Below, one piece after another: positions 1 to 9,638 of a DNA stretch of 64,000 nt. A program made the position numbers and the translations under genes. Source of the DNA: an uncultured Flavobacteriales bacterium (GTDB taxonomy: Bacteria > Bacteroidota > Bacteroidia > Flavobacteriales_D > Parvicellaceae); NCBI GenBank assembly GCA_938075455.1, contig CALJHN010000007.1:1-64000 (forward strand), read 5' to 3'. Positions within the stretch are counted from its first letter, which is position 1. Each line of letters opens with the position of its first letter. The notes under the pieces are model-generated. The model made no database searches. It was not told the origin of the DNA and saw only the letters and a list, made by a program, of their open reading frames with translations.

Positions 1-1
1 G

Positions 2-2719
2 GATTCTACAGTAGATGTGACTTGTAATAATGATACTGATGGGAAGATATTTTTAACAGTTACTACTCAGCCACCGGGTAATATTTATGGAATAGATTGG
101 GATATTGATAATTTCATTGGGTCTGTGCCAGATGATTTAGACGGGCTTCAGGACAGTCTTATAGAGACAGAGTTAGCGCCTGGGGTTTATTTTGTAAGAA
201 TAACAGATTCTACAAATGGTTGCGTTACTCTTCATAGCGATACTGTTTTTGATCCTGGAGCTATTTTTATATCAACTGCTTTTGACTCAGTATCCTGTAA
301 TGGACTTTTAGATGGTTCGGCTTCAGTATTTGCCACAGGAGGTAATGGAAATTACACATATTTATGGGACGCTTCTGCAGCAAATCAGACAACCAATACT
401 GCTTTTAATTTAGGTGCTGGAAACTATTCTGTAACTGTTACAGATCAGAAAGGATGTTTTAATGATACTATAGTAACAGTTGAAGAGCCAGTTGTATTAT
501 CCATAGTATCAACTGGACAAGACAGTGTTTCTTGCTTTGGAGTAAATGATGGGAAAGCATATGCAGCAGCGACTGGGGGAACAGCCCCATTTAGTTATAT
601 GTGGGACTTTTTTGCTGGTGCCCAGACAACAGACACAGCTTATAATCTACTAGCAAACACTTACGAAGTAGTTATAACAGATTTCAACGGATGTAAGGAT
701 AGTACTGACATAACAGTACAAGAGCCAACTGTATTAGCTATAGGTTCAATGAGTATGGATAGCGTCACTTGTAGTGGTGCCTCAGATGGAACAGCTGCTG
801 CCAACTCAATAACTGGTGGAAATGGAATTAATACTTACAGTTGGAATACAACTCCAATACAGACTACCAACCCAGCTATTGGGCTTGCTGCTGGGAATTA
901 TACAGTGGAGGTAACAGATCAAAATAATTGTTCCACAACTGCAGATATAGAGGTTAAAGAACCAAATGAATTAATAATTGATAGTATTTATCAAGAAAGT
1001 GTAAAATGTTACGGATTTGCAGATGGAAGTGCTGTCATAAGTAATGTTTCTGGCGGAACAGGTTTTGGATATAATTTCACATGGACAGATTCCCTTGGTA
1101 ATGATTTGTCTCAGGACAGTAGCACTGCTACAAATCTTTCAGCAGGAACTTATAATATTACGGTAACAGATTCAAATGGATGTTTTATAGATACCAATGT
1201 AACAGTACTACAACCAAATTTATTGGTAGTTGATACTACTAGTCAACTAAGTGCTCAATGTCATGGAGCTAATGACGGAGCTGCATTTGTGTCAGTTTCA
1301 GGTGGAAACGGTGGATATAATTATTTATGGAGTGATGGCCAGATTACAGATACAGCTTTAAATATTATAGCTGGCACTTACCAAGTTACAATAACAGATG
1401 AAAAGCTTTGTTCAATTGACACTAGTGTAATAGTTTTACAGCCAGACCAATTATTAGTAGACACTACTTTACAAGATAGCGTATTGTGTAATGGCTCTTC
1501 AAATGGAATAGCTTACGTTGGAATTATTGGAGGAACTGGGACATATAATTTTACATGGACAGATTCACTTGGAAACAATTTATCTCAGGACAGTAGCACT
1601 GCTATAAACCTTTCAGCAGGAATTTATAATATTATGGTAAGAGATCAACTGCTTTGTACCATAGATACTAGCGTAACAGTCCTAGAGCCAGATACTTTTG
1701 TAGTTGACACTTTAAATGTTATTAGTCCTTATTGTACTTCTTCAACGGATGCAATTATAAACCTAGATGTATCCGGCGGAACTAGCCCATATAGTTTTAG
1801 TTGGTCTGACTCTTCAACTACTTTTTCATCTACTAATCAAAATATAAACAATTTGTTACCGGGTATTTATTATGTTGTTGTAACAGACAGCAATGGTTGT
1901 ACTGCAAAAGATACAGTAGAATTAACTCCAGGATTAGAAATATATGTTGATGCTGGACCAGAAGACACATTGGTTTGCTTTGGGGATAGTTTGACAATAA
2001 CTGGTAATACTTATGGAGCTATTAACCCTTCTGTATCTTGGAGTTTATTAAGAAATGTCATAAGTAATGATAGCACTTTTGGCTACTCTTTTGATGATTC
2101 ATCCACGTTTATTTATGATTTTGAATTTGTTTTAACAGAACAAAATTGTATTGTTAAAGATTCAATAAAGGTATTTGTAGCTTCTTTACCAATTGTAGAT
2201 GCCGGTATTGATGATGCAATAGGGCTTGGACAACCCTTTATATTAGGAGGAAACCCAACAGGGCCTATCAATTCATCTTATCTTTGGACTCCTCTTTTCA
2301 ACTTTGTTAATGAAGCAGATTCAATAAATGCTAACCCTGAGATTGAAGTCAGCTCTAGTGAGATTTATATAGTTTTTGTATCAGACACTAATGGTTGTAA
2401 AAACAACGACACAATAAAAGTTGATCTAATACCAGAAATTAAAATCCCTTCTGCATTTTCACCTAATAATGATGGAATAAATGATAACTGGATTATTGAA
2501 ATATCAGAACTTTATAAAAATATTACTGTAAGTGTTTACAATAGATGGGGATCTTTAATTTATAACAATCCAAATTATCAAACAGGAGGTGATAACTGGA
2601 AAGGTAATGGAAAAAATAGCAATCCAATACCAGTTGGTACTTATTATTTTGTTGTTGAATACGATGAAATAAATGGTGAGAGAAAGAGTTTAACAGGTCC
2701 GATAACAATAATTAGATAA
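2..2719 (+). CDS. SprB-repeat surface adhesin with gliding-motility/T9SS C-terminal domain (5' end outside window)
   Basis: The frame is open to the left edge, so the true start and signal peptide lie outside the window; the first in-window GTG (position 17) falls inside a repeat. About 900 residues are visible. At least seven SprB-type modules of 78-83 residues follow each other, each opening with a pattern such as DSVSCNG..DG and closing with VTD..GC. The last ~90 residues (IPSAFSPNNDGINDNW, then YNRWG and PVGTYYFVVEY) are the typical gliding-motility-associated C-terminal domain that directs export and surface attachment by T9SS. By family knowledge this is a surface adhesin comparable to SprB. 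The next gene, a PorP/SprF protein, overlaps its stop by one base, matching the usual adhesin-SprF pairing. Confidence 0.9.
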   Translation, partial: DSTVDVTCNNDTDGKIFLTVTTQPPGNIYGIDWDIDNFIGSVPDDLDGLQDSLIETELAPGVYFVRITDSTNGCVTLHSDTVFDPGAIFISTAFDSVSCNGLLDGSASVFATGGNGNYTYLWDASAANQTTNTAFNLGAGNYSVTVTDQKGCFNDTIVTVEEPVVLSIVSTGQDSVSCFGVNDGKAYAAATGGTAPFSYMWDFFAGAQTTDTAYNLLANTYEVVITDFNGCKDSTDITVQEPTVLAIGSMSMDSVTCSGASDGTAAANSITGGNGINTYSWNTTPIQTTNPAIGLAAGNYTVEVTDQNNCSTTADIEVKEPNELIIDSIYQESVKCYGFADGSAVISNVSGGTGFGYNFTWTDSLGNDLSQDSSTATNLSAGTYNITVTDSNGCFIDTNVTVLQPNLLVVDTTSQLSAQCHGANDGAAFVSVSGGNGGYNYLWSDGQITDTALNIIAGTYQVTITDEKLCSIDTSVIVLQPDQLLVDTTLQDSVLCNGSSNGIAYVGIIGGTGTYNFTWTDSLGNNLSQDSSTAINLSAGIYNIMVRDQLLCTIDTSVTVLEPDTFVVDTLNVISPYCTSSTDAIINLDVSGGTSPYSFSWSDSSTTFSSTNQNINNLLPGIYYVVVTDSNGCTAKDTVELTPGLEIYVDAGPEDTLVCFGDSLTITGNTYGAINPSVSWSLLRNVISNDSTFGYSFDDSSTFIYDFEFVLTEQNCIVKDSIKVFVASLPIVDAGIDDAIGLGQPFILGGNPTGPINSSYLWTPLFNFVNEADSINANPEIEVSSSEIYIVFVSDTNGCKNNDTIKVDLIPEIKIPSAFSPNNDGINDNWIIEISELYKNITVSVYNRWGSLIYNNPNYQTGGDNWKGNGKNSNPIPVGTYYFVVEYDEINGERKSLTGPITIIR
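1079..1160 (+). repeat. In-frame repeat inside the SprB gene, copy 1
   Basis: About 82 bases here recur at 1553-1634 with only scattered substitutions, encoding a shared stretch that includes TWTDSLGN and LSQDSS. The offset is 474 bases (158 codons), about two SprB modules, which suggests duplication of a two-module block or gene conversion between modules. Confidence 0.75.
1553..1634 (+). repeat. In-frame repeat inside the SprB gene, copy 2
   Basis: Second copy of the segment at 1079-1160, offset by 474 bases and in the same reading frame. The other modules of the protein are far more diverged at the DNA level, so this pair is the most recent exchange visible within the array. Confidence 0.75.
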
Positions 2720-3627
2720 TGAAAATATTTTCAAAACATACTGTTGTATTAATGTTTGGTTTTGCGATAAACTTACAAGTTTTTGTTGCACAGCAAATTC
2801 CAGTTTATTCTCAGTTTTTCATGAACAAATACACTCAGAACCCAGCGTTTGCAGGGATGGATCATTTGTATAGTGTAACATCTAATCACAGGTATCAGTG
2901 GGTAGGATTAAAAGATTTTCCAAGAACATATACCTTAAGTATTAATGGACCAACAAAAGATTTAAAAAACGGATTTGGGGCATTTTTATATGCAGATAAT
3001 GTAGGGCCAACCAGAAGAACTGGGGTTCAGGCATCTTATGCATACCACACAAAAATAAACGAACAAATAAATGTTTCCCTTTCTCTAAGTGCTGGACTAA
3101 TTGAATGGAAAATCGATGGACACCAACTGATATTTACAGAACCAGGAGATCCTTCAACTACTGGAAAGGTTATGCGTTCTATAATGCCTGATGCTAAATT
3201 CGGATTCTTATTTTACGGTGATAAGTGGCATGCGGGAGGTGCTGCTCCAAATTTACTTCAGAATAAAATTAAATTTAGTGATATCTCAAATCCACATCCA
3301 GGAAATAAATTAGAAGACCATTATTTTATTCATGGAGGATATGATTTTATTTTGCCATACGATTTAGTAGCTGACCCTTATTTATTGTTGAGATACGTTT
3401 CCAATGTGCCAATGCAAATTGAGTTTGGATCTAAAGTAACTTGGAAGGAATCTGCTTGGGCTGGATTTTCCTTTAGAAGTGGAGATGCTTTTTCGATTTT
3501 ATTTGGTTATACATACCAAAACTATATTTCATTTGGATACTCTTATGATTTTACTACATCCAATCTAAGATCCTATTCAGGAGGCTCTCATGAATTATTA
3601 TTTAGAATTCTTTTCAAAAAACACTAA
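2719..3627 (+). CDS. PorP/SprF family type IX secretion outer-membrane protein
   Basis: A 302-residue protein with an N-terminal signal segment ending near FVAQQ, followed by the family hallmark QIPVYSQFFMNKYTQNPAFA and the conserved NHRYQWVG. The rest alternates short hydrophobic strands as expected for an outer-membrane beta barrel (PorP/SprF, about 300 residues). SprF-like members are needed to export or anchor specific SprB-like adhesins on the cell surface. The ATG overlaps the stop of the adhesin gene by one base, so the two are translationally coupled and probably work as a pair. Confidence 0.93.
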   Translation: MKIFSKHTVVLMFGFAINLQVFVAQQIPVYSQFFMNKYTQNPAFAGMDHLYSVTSNHRYQWVGLKDFPRTYTLSINGPTKDLKNGFGAFLYADNVGPTRRTGVQASYAYHTKINEQINVSLSLSAGLIEWKIDGHQLIFTEPGDPSTTGKVMRSIMPDAKFGFLFYGDKWHAGGAAPNLLQNKIKFSDISNPHPGNKLEDHYFIHGGYDFILPYDLVADPYLLLRYVSNVPMQIEFGSKVTWKESAWAGFSFRSGDAFSILFGYTYQNYISFGYSYDFTTSNLRSYSGGSHELLFRILFKKH

Positions 3628-3996
3628 TTTTATAATAAGTTAAGACATTTCATAAAGGGCTTTAAATAGACTAAAATAGTTATTAAAGATGATTGAAAAT
3701 TAAATTTTATTTTTTTTAATTTGAAAGTTTCAAAAGGACAGTTTTGGCCCTATACCTTTTTACTGATTATTAACTTAAACTTTTTTATTAATATTAAACT
3801 AAATTTAACATGAGGAAAAACTCATATATTTTGTATGTTTTTTTTCAATATAATTACTTTATAAAAATTATTAATTGTGAATTTAGTTTTATTTTTTTGG
3901 ACTTTATTATTTTAAAACTTGACCTTTTATTTAAAAATATGAAAAAATCATCATACAAAAAGTCTAATAAATGGCAATCAAATCAATAACAATATT
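3628..3996. other. Gene-free AT-rich intergenic region (369 bp)
   Basis: This lies between the 3' ends of the convergent sprF-like gene and the FemAB-GNAT gene. It is dominated by A/T runs. I see no convincing open frame, no strong hairpin followed by a T run, and no TAnnTTTG promoter match. Confidence 0.6.
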
Positions 3997-5562
3997 TTAT
4001 AGCCTTAAAACCATTTTATAGTTACCCCTTTTGTATTTGTTAGAGTCTAAATCAACTTCCTTAAATCCAAATTTATCATATAACTTTCTTGCACTAAATA
4101 ATCTTCTATTAGAAATTAAAAATATTTCTTTTGCTTTAGAATCTCTTGCATAGTCAATGCATTTTCTCAATAATATTTTTGATAGCCCTTTTCCTCTATA
4201 TTCTTTTTGAATAGTCATTTTAGCCAATTCAATTTTACTATTTGGGAATGGAATCATCGCTGCAGTTCCTACAACAAGACTATTTACCAATGCAAAAAAT
4301 ACTTCTCCCCCTAAATCTATAATAGACTCTTGAGGCTTAAGTAAGTCTTTTAGATCAGAGTCTTCTAAAACCCAAAACTCTTCAATCCAGCTTTTGTTTA
4401 ATTCGTAGAATGATTGGTCGTATTTTGAATTATAATTTATTATTTCAATCTTTTTTTTGAAAGGATTTCTCTGCTCCCATTTTTTTGGAGAAAGATATTT
4501 TATAATTGGATATACAATGAATCTTAAAATTTTACTGTCCATAAAGACCGCACTTTTTGATTCTATAGGAACAGCTCCAATTGTGCTTTTAAACTCTGAG
4601 GCAGTTCTTCCATAGACAATTTTTGATGCTTTTTTTTCTATACCATTACTTATAGAGTCGTATAGAATTCTATTATACAAACTGTATTTTATATTATACC
4701 CATAGTCTAGTCCAATAAAATAAGAATACAATATTTTTTCAAAATAGAATTCCGATGAAAAACCTATTAAGTCACCTTTTAGATAGTAGCCATTTACACA
4801 AAAATTTATAATAGAATAATTGGCTAAATCTTCGTAACATCTAATATTTAAAGCAGGTCCTGAAAAAGATGACTTATTATGTACATTATTATAAAGAGTC
4901 TGTAGTTCAGGCACTATTGATTTTATATCTTTTTTCTCTATCTTTTTCATCTCTAGATCTTTACTTTTTTTATATACTCTTCTAATTCTTTTTTTATACT
5001 TAGAACTAACATCTTCCTTATAGTCTTCAAAAGAATTCCATCGCTTATTTAATTCCATAACTATATTAGGATCTATCTTAAAATAAGGAGATAGTTTCGT
5101 CTTCGTTTCCTTATTAAAGCTTAAAGATTTTAAAAAATAATCTGGGAGTAAGAAAAGTTTTACTTTATATTTTTTTTTGAGTGTGCTAAAAATAGCATTT
5201 AATTCTTCTTCTGAAACTCCTTCATTTTCAAAATCACATGATGGGATATTAGTCAGATAAGTATTTCCAAAACAGAAAAACTGAAATTTAATTTTTTTTA
5301 AAAAAATTTTATTAAATCTAAACCTGCTATTATTGGTTAAGTAATTTGCTATTTTATTACCATCAATTTTAATTAAATGCCCATAAACATTTCCGTTCTT
5401 AGTTGTTATATAAACGGGACTAACGCTCTTAACACTATTATGTTTTTCAAAAATTTTTAAAAAATTCGTATGTAAAAATGGATTGGTGTTTTCAAAATTT
5501 AAATTCCATTTCTTTTCGTTCAATGTATTTACAGAACTTACTATTTCCAACTTTTTTTTCAA
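3997..5562 (-). CDS. FemAB-like / GNAT double acetyltransferase fusion
   Basis: A 521-residue protein without signal peptide. Residues ~165-330 resemble the FemAB/Acetyltransf_6 fold used for aminoacyl or acyl transfer in envelope biosynthesis: a basic helix (SKYKKRIRRVYKKSKD), then strands including FSSEFYFEKILYSYFIGLDYG and a KSTIGA-like end. Residues ~370-521 are a classical GNAT domain with the acetyl-CoA loop YRGKGLS and the terminal LYDKFGFKEV. The combination in one chain is uncommon. Start is TTG at 5562, one base after the helicase stop. It is the last gene of a four-gene minus-strand operon. The substrate is unknown. The gene is very A+T- and lysine-rich. Confidence 0.75.
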   Translation of the reverse strand: MKKKLEIVSSVNTLNEKKWNLNFENTNPFLHTNFLKIFEKHNSVKSVSPVYITTKNGNVYGHLIKIDGNKIANYLTNNSRFRFNKIFLKKIKFQFFCFGNTYLTNIPSCDFENEGVSEEELNAIFSTLKKKYKVKLFLLPDYFLKSLSFNKETKTKLSPYFKIDPNIVMELNKRWNSFEDYKEDVSSKYKKRIRRVYKKSKDLEMKKIEKKDIKSIVPELQTLYNNVHNKSSFSGPALNIRCYEDLANYSIINFCVNGYYLKGDLIGFSSEFYFEKILYSYFIGLDYGYNIKYSLYNRILYDSISNGIEKKASKIVYGRTASEFKSTIGAVPIESKSAVFMDSKILRFIVYPIIKYLSPKKWEQRNPFKKKIEIINYNSKYDQSFYELNKSWIEEFWVLEDSDLKDLLKPQESIIDLGGEVFFALVNSLVVGTAAMIPFPNSKIELAKMTIQKEYRGKGLSKILLRKCIDYARDSKAKEIFLISNRRLFSARKLYDKFGFKEVDLDSNKYKRGNYKMVLRL

Positions 5563-5563
5563 T

Positions 5564-6955
5564 CTAAAAAAAATCGTTTTTAAAATTTATTAGAAATAGT
5601 TTTTTAGAAGCTCTTGTTATAGCTGTATATAACCATCTTAAATATCCAAGGTCTAACATTTCATTTTTGAAATATCCAAGGTCTACAAAAACATTTTCCC
5701 ATTGCCCCCCTTGAGATTTATGACAAGTAATAGCATAAGAAAATTTCACTTGTAATGCATTTAAATATTTATCTTCCTTTATCTTTTTTCTATCTCCTTT
5801 GTATTTCTTACTAATCTCAAGATATAGTTTTTGATATTCCTCATAACTTAAAGAAGAGGTTTCTAGATTAATCGTATCTAACATTACTAGCACATCAATT
5901 TCTTTTTCTTCCAAAAAATCAATTAGCCTAATAGTGATATCTGCAAAGTTAAAGCTATGTTTGGTTAAAATTTTATTGACACTAAGAACCTCTATAATAT
6001 CTCCGTTGGCTATTAACTCTGAGGAGTTCTTTTCTCCTAACCAGAAGTAGTTATTTCTTACCACCATTAATAAATCTCCAGTAGATATTTCTTCCTCCAA
6101 ATATCTGATTCTAGATCGAATTTGTTGGTTGTAAATATTTGCTCTTTTATTTGACCTACAAAGAACAATGGTATTAGGGATGCCTCCTTTATTATAATTG
6201 GACTCAAGGCATTCTTGCAGTTCATCACCAGATTCTATTCTAATGACATCGTCACTAACCTGAAACTTTGGAACATCAAAAATAGATTTAGAAATTCGGT
6301 TTCTAATATTTGTTGCATTCAATAAAATAGTAGAGGACTTATCTTGTCTAACAACTTCACTCAAGCTGAACGAAAGGATTTCTTTAGAATAATTTTCACT
6401 TAAAAAGGATTCGCTAAGAGCAGGACTTATGTCTAAATTTACTGGAGGTAATTGGGCTGTATCACCAATTAAAATAAGCTTACATCCTATACCGTCATAT
6501 ACATATTCAACTAAATCATCTAAAAGTGATCTGTTCCCAAACCCTTTGTCGGATGATTCTGGAATCATAGATGCTTCGTCTACAATAAAAATCGTATTGG
6601 AATGGGTATTTTCTTTTAACTTAATATATGTATTTCCACTTTTATTACTATTGATCCAGTAGATCTTTCTGTGGATAGTAGATGCACTTTTTTTAGAATA
6701 TTTAGAAAGCACCTTGGCCGCTCTCCCAGTAGGAGCAAGAAGGAAAGATTTTTTTCCAACGTATGAAAGGCTATTGACCAACGACGAAATTAAACTGGTT
6801 TTTCCTGTTCCAGCATATCCTTTAAGTAGAAATATATTACGAGTGCTTATTGAATTAACAAATTCAGAAACTTCTTGTACTATTTTCTCTTGTTCTTTTG
6901 TAAAAGAAAATTGGAAATTAGATTTTATTTTTTCTGGAAGACTATTTTTATTCAA
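5564..6955 (-). CDS. RecD-like ATP-dependent DNA helicase (AAA_30 / UvrD_C_2)
   Basis: A 463-residue superfamily 1 helicase. Walker A is GYAGTGKTS (~residue 45), Walker B is IFIVDEASMI (~127), followed by LIGDTAQLPPV and VVRQDKS. The C-terminal half carries CHKSQGGQW (~414) and RWLYTAITRASKKLFLI (~444), the UvrD_C_2 signature. The length fits the compact single-protein RecD2-like helicases common in Bacteroidota, which lack RecB/RecC partners. These proteins unwind DNA 5' to 3' and are linked to repair. Start is TTG; the MoxR-like gene ends 20 bases upstream, so it is probably cotranscribed with it. Confidence 0.9.
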   Translation of the reverse strand: MNKNSLPEKIKSNFQFSFTKEQEKIVQEVSEFVNSISTRNIFLLKGYAGTGKTSLISSLVNSLSYVGKKSFLLAPTGRAAKVLSKYSKKSASTIHRKIYWINSNKSGNTYIKLKENTHSNTIFIVDEASMIPESSDKGFGNRSLLDDLVEYVYDGIGCKLILIGDTAQLPPVNLDISPALSESFLSENYSKEILSFSLSEVVRQDKSSTILLNATNIRNRISKSIFDVPKFQVSDDVIRIESGDELQECLESNYNKGGIPNTIVLCRSNKRANIYNQQIRSRIRYLEEEISTGDLLMVVRNNYFWLGEKNSSELIANGDIIEVLSVNKILTKHSFNFADITIRLIDFLEEKEIDVLVMLDTINLETSSLSYEEYQKLYLEISKKYKGDRKKIKEDKYLNALQVKFSYAITCHKSQGGQWENVFVDLGYFKNEMLDLGYLRWLYTAITRASKKLFLINFKNDFF

Positions 6956-6975
6956 AATTGCAACAATCCCCCAGT

Positions 6976-8439
6976 TTATATATTTTTTATATAGTCACCG
7001 TAAGGATCTTGGATTTCAATTCCTTCCGAATATTCAACTTTACTAAGTTTCTTAAATTGAACTAATCCCCAAAGAATAAACTCATTTAAAAAATATATAT
7101 CCTCTTTCAAAGCCTCAGGTTGGTATTCTTTTAAAAGTTTGTTTAGAGGCTCGATCGAAAGTAGTTTCTTTTGGTATTCTTTTTCTGAAATTCCATTTAG
7201 TATTTCAAATTTTGATTCGTTGAAAAACCAAGTCACTAAATCATCGTATGGACTATTGGCTCCTTGTTTTTCCAATTTTTCAATTTTAGGAAAATTCTTT
7301 TCAAAAAGTGTTTTAATAGCGGTGTCAATTAATTTATTTGCCACAAATTCAGCACCTTCCTGTTCTCCTTCATAAACAAGCTCTACTTTTCCTGTAATAG
7401 CTGGAATAATACTTGAAAAATCAGATAATCTTACCGAAGTTTTAGATTCATTATTTCTAAGTAAGCGCTGCTCAGCACTACTTAAAAGGTTTTCTAAAGC
7501 TGAAATGCTAAGTCTTGCACTTACTCCACTCTTTTCATCAATATATTCACTCTTTCTTGCTTCGAAACTAATTTCTTCTAACAAGTCTGCAGCAAAAGAA
7601 GGAAGATAAATTTTTTCTTTTTGACTTAAGGTTGCTTTTATTTCTTGCGCAGTTATTTTTTTTGCTGTTTCAATATCTTTGGGATAATGGGTAATAATCT
7701 GAGACCCTATTCTGTCTTTAAGTGGAGTTACTATACTTCCTCTGTTTGTGTAATCTTCAGGGTTGGCTGTAAAGATAAATTGCATATCTAACTCTAGTCT
7801 AAGTTTAAATCCTCTAATTTGAACATCTCCTTCCTGAAGAATATTGAACAATGAAACTTGGATTCTAGCTTGTAAATCTGGCAATTCGTTGATAACAAAA
7901 ATGCATCTATTTGCTCTAGGGATCATACCATAGTGAATTACTCGGTCATCTGCATAGCTAAGTTTTAGATTAGCAGCTTTAATAGGGTCAATGTCTCCGA
8001 TTAAATCTGCTACTGTAACGTCAGGTGTAGCTAATTTCTCTGCAAATCTTTCATGACGATGTAGCCAAGAAATTGGTGTATCATCGCCCATTTTTTTAGA
8101 GAGTTCTATAGATGCTCTAGATATTGGAGCGATTGGGTCATCGTAAATTTCCGAACCTTCTATATAGGGAATATATTCATCCAATAGATTTACCATTAAA
8201 CGAGCAATTCTTGTTTTAGCTTGCCCTCTTAACCCAAGAAAATTAATGTTGTGTCTAGAAAGTATGGCGCGTTCTATTTCTGGAATAACACTTTTTTCGT
8301 ATCCATGGACTCCTTGAAAAACATTGATTTTATTTTGAATATTATAAATTAGATTTTCTCTTAATTCATCTTTAATACTTTTTGGTTTGTATTTGGCTTT
8401 TTTAAGGTCTGCTAATGTTTTAATTTTTAGATAATCCAT
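6976..8439 (-). CDS. MoxR/ChlI-like AAA+ ATPase (magnesium-chelatase subunit I type)
   Basis: A 487-residue AAA+ protein. The Walker A loop is GLRGQAKTR (~residue 70), the Walker B region is CIFVINELPDL (~178), followed by the conserved QVSLFNILQEGDVQIRG and sensor-1 FIFTANPEDY, then LKDRIGSQI. Automatic annotation often calls these proteins magnesium chelatase. No chlorophyll genes are near and the direct partner is a VWA protein, so a chaperone role that uses ATP to remodel a target is more likely. Only three bases separate it from the upstream VWA gene, consistent with a MoxR-VWA two-component ATPase system. The target is unknown. Confidence 0.88.
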   Translation of the reverse strand: MDYLKIKTLADLKKAKYKPKSIKDELRENLIYNIQNKINVFQGVHGYEKSVIPEIERAILSRHNINFLGLRGQAKTRIARLMVNLLDEYIPYIEGSEIYDDPIAPISRASIELSKKMGDDTPISWLHRHERFAEKLATPDVTVADLIGDIDPIKAANLKLSYADDRVIHYGMIPRANRCIFVINELPDLQARIQVSLFNILQEGDVQIRGFKLRLELDMQFIFTANPEDYTNRGSIVTPLKDRIGSQIITHYPKDIETAKKITAQEIKATLSQKEKIYLPSFAADLLEEISFEARKSEYIDEKSGVSARLSISALENLLSSAEQRLLRNNESKTSVRLSDFSSIIPAITGKVELVYEGEQEGAEFVANKLIDTAIKTLFEKNFPKIEKLEKQGANSPYDDLVTWFFNESKFEILNGISEKEYQKKLLSIEPLNKLLKEYQPEALKEDIYFLNEFILWGLVQFKKLSKVEYSEGIEIQDPYGDYIKNI

Positions 8440-8442
8440 TTT

Positions 8443-9555
8443 TTATTTTATTCTTTTTTTTCTATTAGTCTCGTAATCTTCAAAAATCATCTCCCCAAGA
8501 TTTTGCAGTCCAGTAAAGAAAGCCTTCCCTTTGTTGGCTTCTGTGAATTTTTTGACAAATTCCATTAAGTATGGGTCTTGGGCAATCATAAATGTAGTAA
8601 TTGGAATATGTAATCTCCTTGCTTGTTGAGCCATTGCATAACATTGCTTGGTAATATAAGGGTCTAAACCGTTACTATTCTTATAATATCTGCCGTCTTT
8701 AAGTCTTAAACAACTTGGTTTTCCATCTGTAATCATAAAAATTTGTTTATTGGTGTTTCGTTTTCTTCTAAGCATGTCCATCGCTAAACTTAAGCCAGCA
8801 ACAGTATTGGTGTGATAGGGACCAACTTTCAAATAAGGAAGATCTTTAATTGCAATGGGCCAAGAATCATTACCAAAAACCAATATGTCAATACTGTCTT
8901 TTGGATACCTAGTTTTTATAAACTCAGATAAAGCCATCGCTACTTTTTTTGCTGGTGTAATTCTATCTTCACCATATAAAATCATGCTATGGCTAATGTC
9001 GACCATTAACACTGTACTCATTTGACTTTTATGGAAAGACTCTTCAATTACCAGGTCATTTTCACTTAGTTTAAAATCATTAATTCCATGGTTAATATGG
9101 GCGTTTTTCAAAGATTCAGTTACTGAGATTTTTTCTATGGAATCTCCAAACTGAAAAGCTCTGAAATCACCAGTGAGTTCGTCTCCTTGACCTTGCTTAT
9201 TGCTTTTATGGTTGCCAATTCCATTTTTTTTGATTTTCCCAAATATTTGATTTAATGCTTGTTGACGTATAGCTTGCTCTGTTTTGGCGGTTAAAGAAAT
9301 ATTTCCGTCACCATCAACATCAATTTCTTCTTTTATGTAGCCTTTTTCTTTAAGTTCTTCTATAAAATCTTCAATAGTATAATGTTCATTGGTAAGATTG
9401 TACTCTTTATCCAATTCTTTTAGCCAGTTAATGGCTTCGTCAAAATCTCCCGATGTATGGGTAATTAGCTCCTTGAAAATATCAAAAAGCCTATCAAATG
9501 GAGATTGATTTTCTTCCTCAAATTTTTTAAATATAAACCCTTCTTTCTTTTTCAT
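8443..9555 (-). CDS. VWA-domain protein, partner of the MoxR/ChlI-like ATPase
   Basis: A 370-residue cytosolic protein, with no signal peptide or membrane segment. A von Willebrand factor A domain starts near residue 178; its metal-binding MIDAS motif is complete: DISHS (~185), a threonine in the TNTVAG loop and an aspartate in ITDGKPS. The N-terminal ~150 residues are helical and charged and may contact the ATPase. In related MoxR-VWA and cobalt/magnesium-chelatase systems, the VWA protein delivers substrate to the AAA+ ring. It is the first gene of the minus-strand operon that runs down to 3997. Confidence 0.9.
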   Translation of the reverse strand: MKKKEGFIFKKFEEENQSPFDRLFDIFKELITHTSGDFDEAINWLKELDKEYNLTNEHYTIEDFIEELKEKGYIKEEIDVDGDGNISLTAKTEQAIRQQALNQIFGKIKKNGIGNHKSNKQGQGDELTGDFRAFQFGDSIEKISVTESLKNAHINHGINDFKLSENDLVIEESFHKSQMSTVLMVDISHSMILYGEDRITPAKKVAMALSEFIKTRYPKDSIDILVFGNDSWPIAIKDLPYLKVGPYHTNTVAGLSLAMDMLRRKRNTNKQIFMITDGKPSCLRLKDGRYYKNSNGLDPYITKQCYAMAQQARRLHIPITTFMIAQDPYLMEFVKKFTEANKGKAFFTGLQNLGEMIFEDYETNRKKRIK

Positions 9556-9630
9556 ATTTACTACTTATAAAACTATAATTTATTAGTTTATTCCCAACAA
9601 TTTTATGATTTTTTAAGTAATTATTTCACA

Positions 9631-9638
9631 CAAATTTA
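9631..9638 (-). promoter_or_regulatory. Possible -7 element (TAAATTTG) upstream of the VWA operon
   Basis: Read on the minus strand this is TAAATTTG, matching the Bacteroidota -7 consensus TAnnTTTG, 75 bases before the VWA start codon. I find no good TTG at the -33 position, so this rests on one element only. Confidence 0.3.

Noticed and set aside
3628-3996. Intergenic region checked for a small RNA or gene
   Set aside because: Only A/T runs are visible; no hairpin, promoter match or convincing frame.
6714-7046. 110-codon plus-strand ORF
   Set aside because: It lies wholly opposite the helicase and MoxR-like genes, which have clear motifs; its protein has no features.
6976-9555. Magnesium chelatase involved in chlorophyll or cobalamin synthesis
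   Set aside because: The AAA+ and VWA pair resembles chelatase subunits, but no pigment or cobalt-chelatase large subunit genes are near; a MoxR-VWA chaperone pair is the simpler reading.
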